DNA of 28,218 nucleotides, from NCBI GenBank assembly GCA_900299155.1, contig OMIS01000046.1, positions 1 to 28,218 of the forward strand. The letters are read 5' to 3'. This DNA comes from a bacterium (GTDB lineage Bacteria > Patescibacteriota > Microgenomatia > UBA1400 > PJMF01). The stretch's first letter is position 1. Every line of letters begins with the position of its first letter. This document shows, piece by piece, positions 1 through 7,863 of the stretch. Made by a program: the position numbers and the translations under genes. Under the pieces are notes generated by a model. It was not told the origin of the DNA. It saw only the letters and a program-made list of their open reading frames with translations, and ran no database searches.

Positions 1-140
1 AATTGTGAATAATCTTTATAATGAAGCGGAAGTTGCAATAATAAATCAAAGACTGTGGAGACGCCATACTCCCCAAGTTTGGCAGAGAGTAAATCGCCAA
101 TACCCTTCACTCGTGAAATTGGGGTGTCAAGTCTATACAT
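1..140 (-). CDS. recG: ATP-dependent DNA helicase RecG, N-terminal fragment (runs off left edge)
   Basis: This is a minus-strand reading frame with ATG at 138-140 that stays open for 46 codons to base 1. The visible protein carries the start of the RecG wedge domain: LDTPISRVKGIG at residues 4-15, then a KLGEYGVSTVFDLLLQLP stretch and HYKDYS. RecG proteins typically open with a 'TPI..VKGIG....KL...GI.TV.DLL..LP..Y.D' pattern, and the match is close. RecG remodels stalled replication forks and branched DNA in the cytoplasm. The helicase motor domains lie outside the window. The start is 18 nt downstream of the stop of a small membrane peptide, so the two are probably co-transcribed. No clear SD precedes the ATG. 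Identification rests on the N-terminal motif only. Confidence 0.8.
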   Translation of the reverse strand, partial: MYRLDTPISRVKGIGDLLSAKLGEYGVSTVFDLLLQLPLHYKDYSQ

Positions 141-158
141 CAAAAGCTCTGTACTTTT

Positions 159-263
159 TTAGAATAATCGTAATAAACTACCAAATAAACTTCCAAAAAC
201 CATGGAAATTATTGCAATAATTGCAAAAATTTTAATAATGATGTCACGGGTATGTCTGGTCAT
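159..263 (-). CDS. 34-residue single-span membrane peptide
   Basis: This ORF starts at ATG 261-263 and ends at TAA. The product begins with a short basic head (MTRHTRDIIIK), followed by one hydrophobic span at about residues 9-30 (IIIKIFAIIAIISMVFG and on), and ends in LLRLF. A basic head with a single span suggests an N-in membrane peptide. It resembles in size and layout the tiny DUF4044-type peptides of Firmicutes, but no homology is claimed. It lies between tyrS and recG on the same strand. A TATAAG hexamer at 273-278 is 9 nt before the ATG, fitting a near-leaderless transcript. Function unknown. Confidence 0.55.
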   Translation of the reverse strand: MTRHTRDIIIKIFAIIAIISMVFGSLFGSLLRLF

Positions 264-336
264 AGTGAAGAGCTTATACCTGTCCGACTGCGCAAGCAAG
301 TGGTGCGTTGTTACTTGAGCGTAGCTGACTAAATGA

Positions 337-1530
337 CTACTTTTTCAACTGCACGTAGCGGCGCTTGCCAAGTTTAATAACCATGCCATCGTGTATTTCA
401 ATCTGCGCCAGTGCATCACTCAGCTTTTGTTCTGGTTCCACAATAGAAACGGCACCTTGTTCTACTAAACGGCGAAGTTCACTCTTACTTTGATCTGGTG
501 CTGCAAGTGTCAGAACCTCGAGCACCGTCATCGCATCTGCTGGTACTTTCACAACGGGGATATCTGAAGGGACACTTCTCTCTTGCACCGTTTTCTGGAA
601 GTTTTCTTGAGCAGCTTGAGCAGCAGCGGTATCATGGTACATTTCCGTAATTGTGAAGGCCAGCTGTTTTTTAAACTGCATCGGATTCTCACCTGCAGCA
701 ATTTTCTGTTGGATCTCAGCCACTTCTGGTTCTGGAGTATTAGTCAAAAGCGTAAAGTACTCTACAATTTGGGCATCTCCAATAGACATCAACTTACCAA
801 ACATATCATTGGGCGCATCCGTCAGTGCCACATAATTACCGTATGATTTGCTCATTTTTCTGCCATCTGTACCGTTAATAATCGGTGTAGTCAAAACCCA
901 TTTTTCACGATTATGCATGACTTTTTGCAGGTGACGACCCATCAACATATTAAAGAGTTGGTCGCTGCCACCGATCTCAAGATCTACATCCATAGCCACA
1001 CTGTCATATCCCTGGAGCAATGGGTAGATCAGCTCATGCCCGTGAATAGGAAGACCCTTTTTCAATCGCTCCTGGAACATATCTCGCTCTAAAAGTTGCT
1101 GAATCGTAGTTTGAGCCATGAGTTTTACCATGTCAGCGTAGGACAGCTTGTCGAGCCAATCACCGTTGTACTTAATGGTAATTTTGGAAAAGTCTAAAAT
1201 TTTGCTGGCCTGGTCTTTCCAGTTTTTGAAGTTTTCAGTAATCTGTTCATCAGTCAATTGTGGCCGGGTAGAATCACGTCCAGTCGGATCCCCGATCCGC
1301 ACCGTGCCATTGCCAATCAACATAATTACTTCATGGCCTGCATCAGCAAACTGCTGGAGTTTTCGTAACACAACGCTATGACCTAGGGTTAAAAATGCCC
1401 CCGTAGGATCAATACCTAGATAGACTCGGATTTTCTTTTTGTTCATCAGTTCAGCCAATGCAGCTGCGCCAGGAACAACTTGCTCAACGCCTCGAGTTAA
1501 AATGGATGGTATCTGTGCTGTTTCAGTCAT
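337..1530 (-). CDS. tyrS: Tyrosyl-tRNA synthetase
   Basis: A 397-residue class I aminoacyl-tRNA synthetase that charges tRNA-Tyr in the cytoplasm. Visible motifs are the HIGH-equivalent PTGAFLTLGH (residues 42-51), the tyrosine-pocket region with DVDLEIGGSDQ (about 181-191), and an intact KMSKS at 225-229. A C-terminal S4-like RNA-binding domain spans about residues 335-395. The length and the TLGH form suit the TyrZ-like short branch of bacterial TyrS. The ATG follows a TAAAAT box by only 6 nt with no SD, so the mRNA may be leaderless. A palindrome overlaps the expected -35 region. The next genes on the strand are a membrane peptide and recG. Confidence 0.97.
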   Translation of the reverse strand: MTETAQIPSILTRGVEQVVPGAAALAELMNKKKIRVYLGIDPTGAFLTLGHSVVLRKLQQFADAGHEVIMLIGNGTVRIGDPTGRDSTRPQLTDEQITENFKNWKDQASKILDFSKITIKYNGDWLDKLSYADMVKLMAQTTIQQLLERDMFQERLKKGLPIHGHELIYPLLQGYDSVAMDVDLEIGGSDQLFNMLMGRHLQKVMHNREKWVLTTPIINGTDGRKMSKSYGNYVALTDAPNDMFGKLMSIGDAQIVEYFTLLTNTPEPEVAEIQQKIAAGENPMQFKKQLAFTITEMYHDTAAAQAAQENFQKTVQERSVPSDIPVVKVPADAMTVLEVLTLAAPDQSKSELRRLVEQGAVSIVEPEQKLSDALAQIEIHDGMVIKLGKRRYVQLKK

Positions 1531-1536
1531 ATCCCT

Positions 1537-1542
1537 ATTTTA
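1537..1542 (-). promoter_or_regulatory. -10 box of tyrS (probable leaderless start)
   Basis: On the minus strand TAAAAT is separated from the tyrS ATG by the six bases AGGGAT. Transcription normally starts 6-8 nt after the -10 box, so the ATG would be at or next to the 5' end. The -35 position is weak. Confidence 0.5.
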
Positions 1543-1553
1543 CCGTATCTTTG

Positions 1554-1571
1554 CTGGAAAACTACTTCCAG
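1554..1571. repeat. Perfect 6-bp inverted repeat in the tyrS promoter region
   Basis: CTGGAA and TTCCAG flank the hexamer AACTAC. The repeat covers the stop of the upstream short ORF and the expected -35 region of tyrS. It could be an operator or a hairpin in a transcript from further upstream. There is no T-tract, so it is not a standard terminator. Confidence 0.4.
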
Positions 1572-1708
1572 GTACTACTTGAGGTGTGGTGTGACGGCTC
1601 CGCACTGTAGTGATAACCAGTCACAGGCTGAAAAGCAGTGAGATCTGCTGAGATTGCGGTAGTTGTGTCTGCTGAAATTACTCCAGCTTCAGTCAACGCG
1701 CTTGTCAA
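1562..1708 (-). CDS. Candidate 48-codon upstream ORF before tyrS
   Basis: The TTG start (1706-1708) is preceded at 7 nt by AGGAG, and the frame runs 48 codons to TAG, 31 nt upstream of tyrS. The product is rich in Ser, Thr and Ala (for example GVISADTTTAISADLTAF) and holds a GYHYS segment with two tyrosine codons. It has no hydrophobic span and no recognisable domain. It could be a small protein, a leader ORF coupled to tyrS, or chance. The divergent pbp1A promoter overlaps its SD region. Confidence 0.35.
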   Translation of the reverse strand: MTSALTEAGVISADTTTAISADLTAFQPVTGYHYSAEPSHHTSSSTWK

Positions 1709-1721
1709 ATTTTTTCTCCTG

Positions 1722-1749
1722 GTTACATGCGAAGCGTTTCAGGTACAAT
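1722..1749 (+). promoter_or_regulatory. Promoter of pbp1A with near-leaderless start
   Basis: GTTACA (1722-1727), a 16-nt spacer and TACAAT (1744-1749) precede the ATG at 1758 by only 8 nt. There is no SD, so a leader of zero to two nucleotides is expected. The -35 matches consensus at 4 of 6 positions. Confidence 0.5.
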
Positions 1750-1757
1750 TAATAGGT

Positions 1758-4520
1758 ATGTCTTTTTTGGACCAAGTCAAAGCTACCACCAGCAACTTTA
1801 CAAATTACTTGGTTACCAAAACAGCGCCAGCCAGAATATGGCTTGATGATTTTATGTTACGCAGAGTTTTTAGAGGCAGATCACGATTAATTCCAGAACG
1901 CATGTCCCAGGCAGAGCGTAAGCTTTTTTGGATTAAAATGATCCGTTGGGGAGCGTTGGCTTTCATGGGTGCGGTTACGCTGGGTATTGTGGGTTTCTTT
2001 GTTTTGTTTGCGTACTATTCAAAACAACTTCCCAAGCCTGGTGAAGTTGTCAGAAAAAGTGGATTCAGTACGCAGCTCGTGGATAGAAATGGGCAGTTTT
2101 TATATGATCTTTACGCAGATGAACGCCGCTCACCAATTAAAATCTCCGATGTACCTGAATCAGTAAAGCAAGCCACGATTGCCACAGAAGATAAAGACTT
2201 CTACAAACATCAAGGTTTTGACTTCATGACGATAGTTCGTATCCCTTACAACTATGTGTTTAAGGGTGGTCGTGTGGTCGGTGGTTCTACCTTGACTCAG
2301 CAGCTGGTGAAGAATGTGTTGCTGACCAATGAACGCAGTGTCATCCGTAAATTTAAGGAGTTTGTACTCTCATTACAGATTGAACGTACTTTCACTAAAG
2401 ATCAAATTTTGGAAATGTATCTCAATGAAGCCCCTTATGGAGGAACTGCTTGGGGTATCGGCACCGCATCTGAGGTTTACTTTAATAAGCCAGTTTCACA
2501 GCTTACTGTAGTAGAAGGTGCGATTCTTGCAGGTTTACCGCAACGTCCAAGTGCCTACTCACCATATGCTGGTAAAACTGACGAAAATGGTGAACTACTC
2601 TGGAAAATCAGAGCTCGTGGTGTGTTGCGCCGTATGAAAGAAGATGGATACTTGACCGATCTTTCCTATGAACAAGCCCTGACTGATCTTGAAACAATTC
2701 AATTTTCTGGCAAGGAAGTTTCGATTGAAGCCCCACATTTTGTCTTTTATGTCCGCAATCAACTTGCTGAGATGTACGGTGAGGATATGGTAGATACTGC
2801 GGGCTTCAAAGTTACCACTTCTCTAGATCTAGATTTACAAAAGAAATCACAACAAATTGTTTTTGACGAAATTGAAAAAGTTAAAGATGCCAACATTACC
2901 AATGGTTCAGTAGTGGTGATGGATCCCAAAACTGGTGAGATTTTAACTATGGTGGGCAGTAAAGACTACAATAGTAAAGAGATTGATGGTCAGTTTAATG
3001 TGGCAGTGGATGGATTCCGCCAGCCAGGTTCATCTATTAAGCCAGTAACTTACTTGATGTTGCTCAGACAAGGCTACACCCCAGCAAGTGTTTTAGCTGA
3101 TGTGCCGACTAAATTTGTAGAAGATGAAAAACAAAAGGCCTATGAGCCAAAGAACTATGATGGAAAGTTTCGTGGACCAGTTAATCTGCGCAACTCGCTG
3201 GGTAGTTCATTAAACATTCCTGCGGTCAAAGGTGTGGCAATTGTAGGACTCCCCAACTTTTTAGATCAAGCATACAAGATGGGTTTTGTAACACTTGAAC
3301 CGAGTACTGCCAACTTAAAACGCTTTGGTCTAGCTGTTGCATTGGGTGGTGCTGGAGTTCACTTGATCAATACCACGACTGCATATAGTGCATTCGCCAA
3401 CGGTGGTACAAAAGTTGAACCTGTCTCCATTTTGAAAGTAGAAGACAAAAACGGCAGAGTGATTTATGAACACAAAAATGTACCAGGACCACAAGTGATG
3501 TCATCTGAAGAAGCATTTTTGATCAATAGCATCTTGTCAGATAATAATGCTCGCTCGATCGCCTTCGGCACTCGCTCGCTCCTCAATGTCAGCCCAAACG
3601 TGGCGGTGAAAACTGGTACCACCAACGACCAACGTGACAACTGGGCAATCGGTTGGTCACAAGATGTTTTAGTTGGTGCATGGGTTGGAAATAAAGACAA
3701 TAGTGCTATGAAACAAGTGGCTTCAGGTGTTTCTGGTGCTACCCCGATTTGGCGGAACATTATGTTGGCTGCGTTTGATACCAAGCGGTATGGTACTCCA
3801 GACTGGACTATCCCTTCTGGGATTGAAAAAGTAGAAGTAGATACCGTTTCTGGATACCCTGCTCATGATGATTATGCAAAACGCAGCGAGTATGTGATTA
3901 AAGGCACCTTCCCAAATACTGCCGATCCTATTCATACTAAATTAAAGCTCTGTAGAGGTGAAAATAAACTAGCTACAGATGCAAAAATAGCTTCTGGTGA
4001 CTATGAAGAAAAAGAGTTCATCGTGATGAAAGAAGATGATCCAGTCAGTAAAGATGGGGTGAATCGCTGGCAGGATGCTATCAATGCTTGGTCACAAGGA
4101 CAGGATGATGGCAGGTACAAGCCACCGACTGAGTATTGCGGTGGTGGCCAAACAGATATTTATGTTGAGATCAAAAAACCTGAAAATGAGAAAAAATATG
4201 ATGGTGAAGAACTAGAAGTTGAGATTAAAGCTGACTCTGGCGATGGTATTGAAAAAATTGAGCTTTGGGTTGATGGTGCCGTTAGGGAAACTATTACCAC
4301 CAATGAGTACAAGGACAAGGTAAAGCTAGTAAAAGGCCAACACGAGTTATATGCCAAAGCACGCTCTAAATCAGGAAAAGAAAAGGAAAGTAATCATGTA
4401 AAAGTTGGTACTGGTGGCGAAGATTGGAAGAAACCAGATCCAACTCCTACCCCTACCCCAACACCTACTGCCACGCCTACTCCTACCCCACTTGTAGTTG
4501 TACCCACGCCTGCACCATAG
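1758..4520 (+). CDS. Class A penicillin-binding protein (PBP1A-like)
   Basis: A bifunctional peptidoglycan synthase of about 920 residues that polymerises glycan strands and cross-links peptides outside the membrane. A membrane anchor lies at about 62-86. The GT51 glycosyltransferase domain follows, with its catalytic EDKDFY (144-149) and GGSTLTQQLVKN (175-186). The transpeptidase domain has SSIK with nucleophile Ser425, a later SSLN motif, and KTGT at 618-621. After it come a beta-sandwich, Ig-like segment (about 830-890) and a Thr-Pro tail of repeated TP pairs that probably spans the wall. The frame is open further upstream to 1638, but that extension would place the promoter inside the gene, so ATG 1758 is preferred. 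It converges on the ligase-like gene, with 39 bp between them. Confidence 0.95.
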   Translation: MSFLDQVKATTSNFTNYLVTKTAPARIWLDDFMLRRVFRGRSRLIPERMSQAERKLFWIKMIRWGALAFMGAVTLGIVGFFVLFAYYSKQLPKPGEVVRKSGFSTQLVDRNGQFLYDLYADERRSPIKISDVPESVKQATIATEDKDFYKHQGFDFMTIVRIPYNYVFKGGRVVGGSTLTQQLVKNVLLTNERSVIRKFKEFVLSLQIERTFTKDQILEMYLNEAPYGGTAWGIGTASEVYFNKPVSQLTVVEGAILAGLPQRPSAYSPYAGKTDENGELLWKIRARGVLRRMKEDGYLTDLSYEQALTDLETIQFSGKEVSIEAPHFVFYVRNQLAEMYGEDMVDTAGFKVTTSLDLDLQKKSQQIVFDEIEKVKDANITNGSVVVMDPKTGEILTMVGSKDYNSKEIDGQFNVAVDGFRQPGSSIKPVTYLMLLRQGYTPASVLADVPTKFVEDEKQKAYEPKNYDGKFRGPVNLRNSLGSSLNIPAVKGVAIVGLPNFLDQAYKMGFVTLEPSTANLKRFGLAVALGGAGVHLINTTTAYSAFANGGTKVEPVSILKVEDKNGRVIYEHKNVPGPQVMSSEEAFLINSILSDNNARSIAFGTRSLLNVSPNVAVKTGTTNDQRDNWAIGWSQDVLVGAWVGNKDNSAMKQVASGVSGATPIWRNIMLAAFDTKRYGTPDWTIPSGIEKVEVDTVSGYPAHDDYAKRSEYVIKGTFPNTADPIHTKLKLCRGENKLATDAKIASGDYEEKEFIVMKEDDPVSKDGVNRWQDAINAWSQGQDDGRYKPPTEYCGGGQTDIYVEIKKPENEKKYDGEELEVEIKADSGDGIEKIELWVDGAVRETITTNEYKDKVKLVKGQHELYAKARSKSGKEKESNHVKVGTGGEDWKKPDPTPTPTPTPTATPTPTPLVVVPTPAP

Positions 4521-4559
4521 TCTATAAAGATGTCTTTTCTAAATGAGTGTGCTCTCTTT

Positions 4560-5840
4560 TTATGTTTCGCTGTGCTGTAAATAACTGCTGTATACCACAA
4601 GTAGCAGCAGCCCACTATTGAGCGTGAGTAAGTAATGATCTAGGATGGCGATCGGTATCAGTGCGAGAATGGCAATCGAAATTTTGTATGAATGCTTCCA
4701 TGATCTAAAGGTAAAAAGTAAGATCAGACTGAGCCCTATCACACCTGTTTCAGCAAGCCAAAGTAATAGTACTGAGTGCGCAGGTTGAATGAATCGAATA
4801 ACCTCACGCGAAGGTGCTACTTCTTCCAACTGAAGTGTGAATTCATTCAATCCAACTCCAATGATCGGATGTGCAGTCAACATATTGATGGCTGCTTCTT
4901 GCAATATGACTCGCCTATCAATAGAGCTAGTAGGTAAAAATAATTGTGCATTTGCGTATTTAGCCAGCACAATTGGTGTTACTAGACTTGCGGCTATCCA
5001 ACATATTACTGCTGCAGCAACAGGTATTTTCAGCCGTTCTTTCCACAGCGATGCAGTAGCTTTATTTTGTTTAAAGTATCCAAATGCAATTACTCCTATA
5101 CCAATCAAAAATGCTAGCCATGCAGAAATACTGTGCGTCATCCAAAGTGTAGCTGTCCCCAAGAAAAGTGAGGAAAAGTACACTGCTCTTTGCCACCACT
5201 TTCCTATACTAAAGTGCCGAAGTTGTGAAAATAAAAGAACTATATAGAGTGCAAGTATTCCACCTAAAATATTTGGATGTGCAGTGGTACCATATGGTAG
5301 CAATCGCTCTGTGCCATTAATAACTTCTCGAGATAACCCGAGGCTATACGTGAGCTCAGGTTCACCTAAAAAATAATAACCATAGACAGATCTTTGTAGT
5401 ATGTACTGGAAGATCCCAACGAAACTTTGAAAAAATACAGTCACTACAAACGCCCAACGAACCAGTGCACTTTTATATACGAAAGTAACTTTTTGCAAAC
5501 AAAAGTACAGCAAAATTATTTTGACTAGCTGCCCAATCCCAAACAGCGTCGCATACAGATTGGGAGTGAAAATTTGTACTGCGAATAACACCCCACACGC
5601 AATCCAAAGTAACCACTTCGTATAGTCTCTGGGATGTTTTGTAGTGTGTCTGTCATCTGCATACAAATACGAAGCAAGAAAAAAAACACATAGCACGATG
5701 TCCGTCAAATAAACTTTGGGAATGAGGTAGTCCACTAAAATTCCTCTGACGTATGCATTTTGAGTACTTAGTACTAAAAATAAGTTACTCGGCACTAAAA
5801 AGATAAGAGTGGCAAATACACTACTGATAAACCGTTTCAT
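4560..5840 (-). CDS. O-antigen ligase / Wzy-family polytopic membrane protein
   Basis: A 426-residue, very hydrophobic protein with roughly ten to twelve membrane spans. A large extracytoplasmic loop precedes a segment with IGVGLNEF and later AHSVLLLWLAETGVIGL. This agrees with the Wzy_C/WaaL signature, in which a conserved G.G...F and an H-N/S..L...E.G.iGL block surround the catalytic loop. Such proteins polymerise or attach undecaprenyl-linked glycans at the outer face of the membrane. The exact substrate cannot be read from sequence. Its ATG overlaps the pheT stop as ATGA, so it is translationally coupled to the synthetase operon although functionally unrelated. Family assignment is firm; ligase versus polymerase is not. 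Confidence 0.8.
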   Translation of the reverse strand: MKRFISSVFATLIFLVPSNLFLVLSTQNAYVRGILVDYLIPKVYLTDIVLCVFFLASYLYADDRHTTKHPRDYTKWLLWIACGVLFAVQIFTPNLYATLFGIGQLVKIILLYFCLQKVTFVYKSALVRWAFVVTVFFQSFVGIFQYILQRSVYGYYFLGEPELTYSLGLSREVINGTERLLPYGTTAHPNILGGILALYIVLLFSQLRHFSIGKWWQRAVYFSSLFLGTATLWMTHSISAWLAFLIGIGVIAFGYFKQNKATASLWKERLKIPVAAAVICWIAASLVTPIVLAKYANAQLFLPTSSIDRRVILQEAAINMLTAHPIIGVGLNEFTLQLEEVAPSREVIRFIQPAHSVLLLWLAETGVIGLSLILLFTFRSWKHSYKISIAILALIPIAILDHYLLTLNSGLLLLVVYSSYLQHSET

Positions 5841-7852
5841 GATTGAGCACCCACCAAAGTTCCAGAGAACGTTTGATTCACGATAGCAATTAGTTGCTTG
5901 CGAATTGGTTCCACTTCATCTTTGGAAAGTGACTTTTCAGGATCTAGATAGGTAATTGAGAACGTAAAGTTCTGCTTATATTGATCTACAACTTCAATTG
6001 AAGTTATGAGTTTGTGTACTGCGTGCATCTTCTCAATCATAGTCCCAATCGGCGTTCGTTGTGGTAATGAAAAGGTAAGATCTTCAGTAACCGCTTCAGC
6101 TTTGGGAAGTGGTTGATAGGTTGGATGTGTTTTTAAAATACGCACTAACTCAGTTAGTAAAATATCAAATGCGACTCTCCCCTTTTCCAAGATCGTAATC
6201 GTCCCAAGATGTACTTCTCCACTTCCAGTAGTCACCGTTATCTCACCTTGTTGATGCAACTCACTCGGCACTTCAGTGATAGAAAGTTCTGAGATGTAAA
6301 ACTGACGAAGCAAACTTTCAAAGTCACCTCTAATTTCTGAGTATGATTTTTGTCCAACCATTGTTAGATGCAGCTCTTCAGTGGGTAGATTGTTGGGTTG
6401 TGGATGGTAGACATGTGCAATCTCAAAAATTCCTAAACTAGGTCGTTGTGGGTTGGCATCGAGCACTTCAATCAATGAAGGAATCAGTGAATGTCGCAGA
6501 TAGACACGATCATCAGTCAGTGGATTTTGAAGTTTTAGATGCGCGGTACTAGGTTCTCCACTTTGTAGTGCCACTGCTTCACTGACGAGTGAGTACGTGT
6601 ACACTTCCTGCCAACCAATATGTGCAAGGAACTGCTTGCAAGCATGCTCAAAATCAAAGCGAGTGCCTTCTGGTTTATTGGTTGGAATTGCCGTATCCAT
6701 TAGTGTGCTTGGCAAGTTGTGGTAGCCATAAATTCTCGCAATTTCTTCCACTACATCTGCCTCAATCTCAATATCAGGACGGAATGAAGGCGGCTGCACG
6801 GTGAAGGCGGTTGCATCTGGATCATATGTAACCACACAGCCTAGTTTCTCTAAAATGCTACTGATATCCTCAGGGGAGATCTCAATACCCAAGTAACGAT
6901 TAAAGGTGCTGTACTTTACGCGCACTGGAGCTATTTGCTCTGCACCAGGGAACTCATCAAAGATAGTACTTGCCACTGTAGCGTGACAAAGTGACTGATA
7001 CAGCTCTACTCCGCGAGCTAAGACTGCTTCAGCTAAATATGGGTCTACTTGTTTCTCATTTAACTGTGCTGCCACGGTTCTGATCGCGTGCTTCATTGAA
7101 GCAAAGCGCACTTTTTCATGGTCAAGTGATTCTATCCAGAATAAAACACGCTTGGTATTGTTATCTACTGCTGTATTTGCAGTGCCTTTGATGGCTGGTA
7201 AATCAATAATCTCACCTACTTCATTCTCAAACACTACTTCGCCACCAATAGTTTCATAACTTTCACCATCTAAAGTGGTAAATCTTTTACCTTTTTCAGC
7301 TTCAACAACATTGATTACGCCACCAAGTTGCATAATCTTATCGTAGTCAAATGCGTGGCAAGGATGCCCTAACTCATGGGTAATGTAGTTGGTGATGTCA
7401 ATGACACTATCATGTACGTTTTGTTCAATTTGCTTGAGGCGTTTGGCCATCCAATCTGGTGTAGCGGTGTGTTGAACATCACTTAAAACTACACAAATAA
7501 TTCGCTTGCAGAATGTAGGATTATTCTTAATCTGTGGCAGTGGCAGGTTCGTTGAATCTGTTTTTTGCGCGCTCGTATCAATCTTTGGAACTGTAGGTAT
7601 TGTAGAAGGCTTGAGTGTTGCGGCCACTCCGGCTTGTGCCAAAATCACTGCGGACTCGCGCGCAATCCCACGTACAGACATCGAGTCTACTCTGTTGGTA
7701 GTAACTTCAATATCGTAGACAGGCTCACCTTCACGTTCATAAATTCTTTCAATGGACGGACCTGATAAAGAAACCAGCCGTTGCAGCTCTTCTGGTGATG
7801 CAGCTGTTTCTAAATGTTCGAGTAACCAGTTATGTGGGATGAGAATGTTCAT
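5837..7852 (-). CDS. pheT: Phenylalanyl-tRNA synthetase beta subunit, short form
   Basis: A 671-residue PheT; the common bacterial protein is near 800. Together with PheS it forms the heterotetramer that charges tRNA-Phe. The N-terminus (NWLLEHL, then IEVTTNRVDSMSVRGIARE) runs directly from the first helix into the B1 core without the EMAP/OB tRNA-binding insert usually found at about residues 40-150. The B3/B4 editing region begins near residue 110 (ITNYITHELGHPCHAFDYDKI region). The B5 domain is at about 310-385 (PSFRPDIEIEADVVEEIARI) and the FDX-ACB anticodon-binding domain fills about 580-671. An AAGGA SD precedes the ATG. It lies 11 nt after pheS and overlaps the ligase-like gene by 4 nt. 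Confidence 0.95.
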   Translation of the reverse strand: MNILIPHNWLLEHLETAASPEELQRLVSLSGPSIERIYEREGEPVYDIEVTTNRVDSMSVRGIARESAVILAQAGVAATLKPSTIPTVPKIDTSAQKTDSTNLPLPQIKNNPTFCKRIICVVLSDVQHTATPDWMAKRLKQIEQNVHDSVIDITNYITHELGHPCHAFDYDKIMQLGGVINVVEAEKGKRFTTLDGESYETIGGEVVFENEVGEIIDLPAIKGTANTAVDNNTKRVLFWIESLDHEKVRFASMKHAIRTVAAQLNEKQVDPYLAEAVLARGVELYQSLCHATVASTIFDEFPGAEQIAPVRVKYSTFNRYLGIEISPEDISSILEKLGCVVTYDPDATAFTVQPPSFRPDIEIEADVVEEIARIYGYHNLPSTLMDTAIPTNKPEGTRFDFEHACKQFLAHIGWQEVYTYSLVSEAVALQSGEPSTAHLKLQNPLTDDRVYLRHSLIPSLIEVLDANPQRPSLGIFEIAHVYHPQPNNLPTEELHLTMVGQKSYSEIRGDFESLLRQFYISELSITEVPSELHQQGEITVTTGSGEVHLGTITILEKGRVAFDILLTELVRILKTHPTYQPLPKAEAVTEDLTFSLPQRTPIGTMIEKMHAVHKLITSIEVVDQYKQNFTFSITYLDPEKSLSKDEVEPIRKQLIAIVNQTFSGTLVGAQS

Positions 7853-7863
7853 AAAATTAATCC

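Noticed and set aside
5..220. Plus-strand 71-codon frame at the left edge
   Set aside because: It overlaps the antisense of recG and the membrane peptide, which show a real protein motif; this frame has no motif and no SD.
1638..1757. Upstream extension of the PBP1A frame
   Set aside because: It would place the pbp1A promoter inside the gene and adds 40 residues without family similarity; ATG 1758 has a fitting -10 box.
4520..4560. Possible terminator between pbp1A and the ligase-like gene
   Set aside because: The only stems (AAAGA/TCTTT, GAG/CTC) are too short to support a call.
4394..4615. Antisense frame over the Thr-Pro tail with Gly-Val repeats
   Set aside because: It is a mirror of the low-complexity TP repeat and of the gene end, with no independent signal.
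5837..5840. Alternative genetic code with TGA as Gly, as in some CPR lineages
   Set aside because: TGA ends pheT at the natural C-terminus in an ATGA overlap, and no conserved gene contains in-frame TGA.
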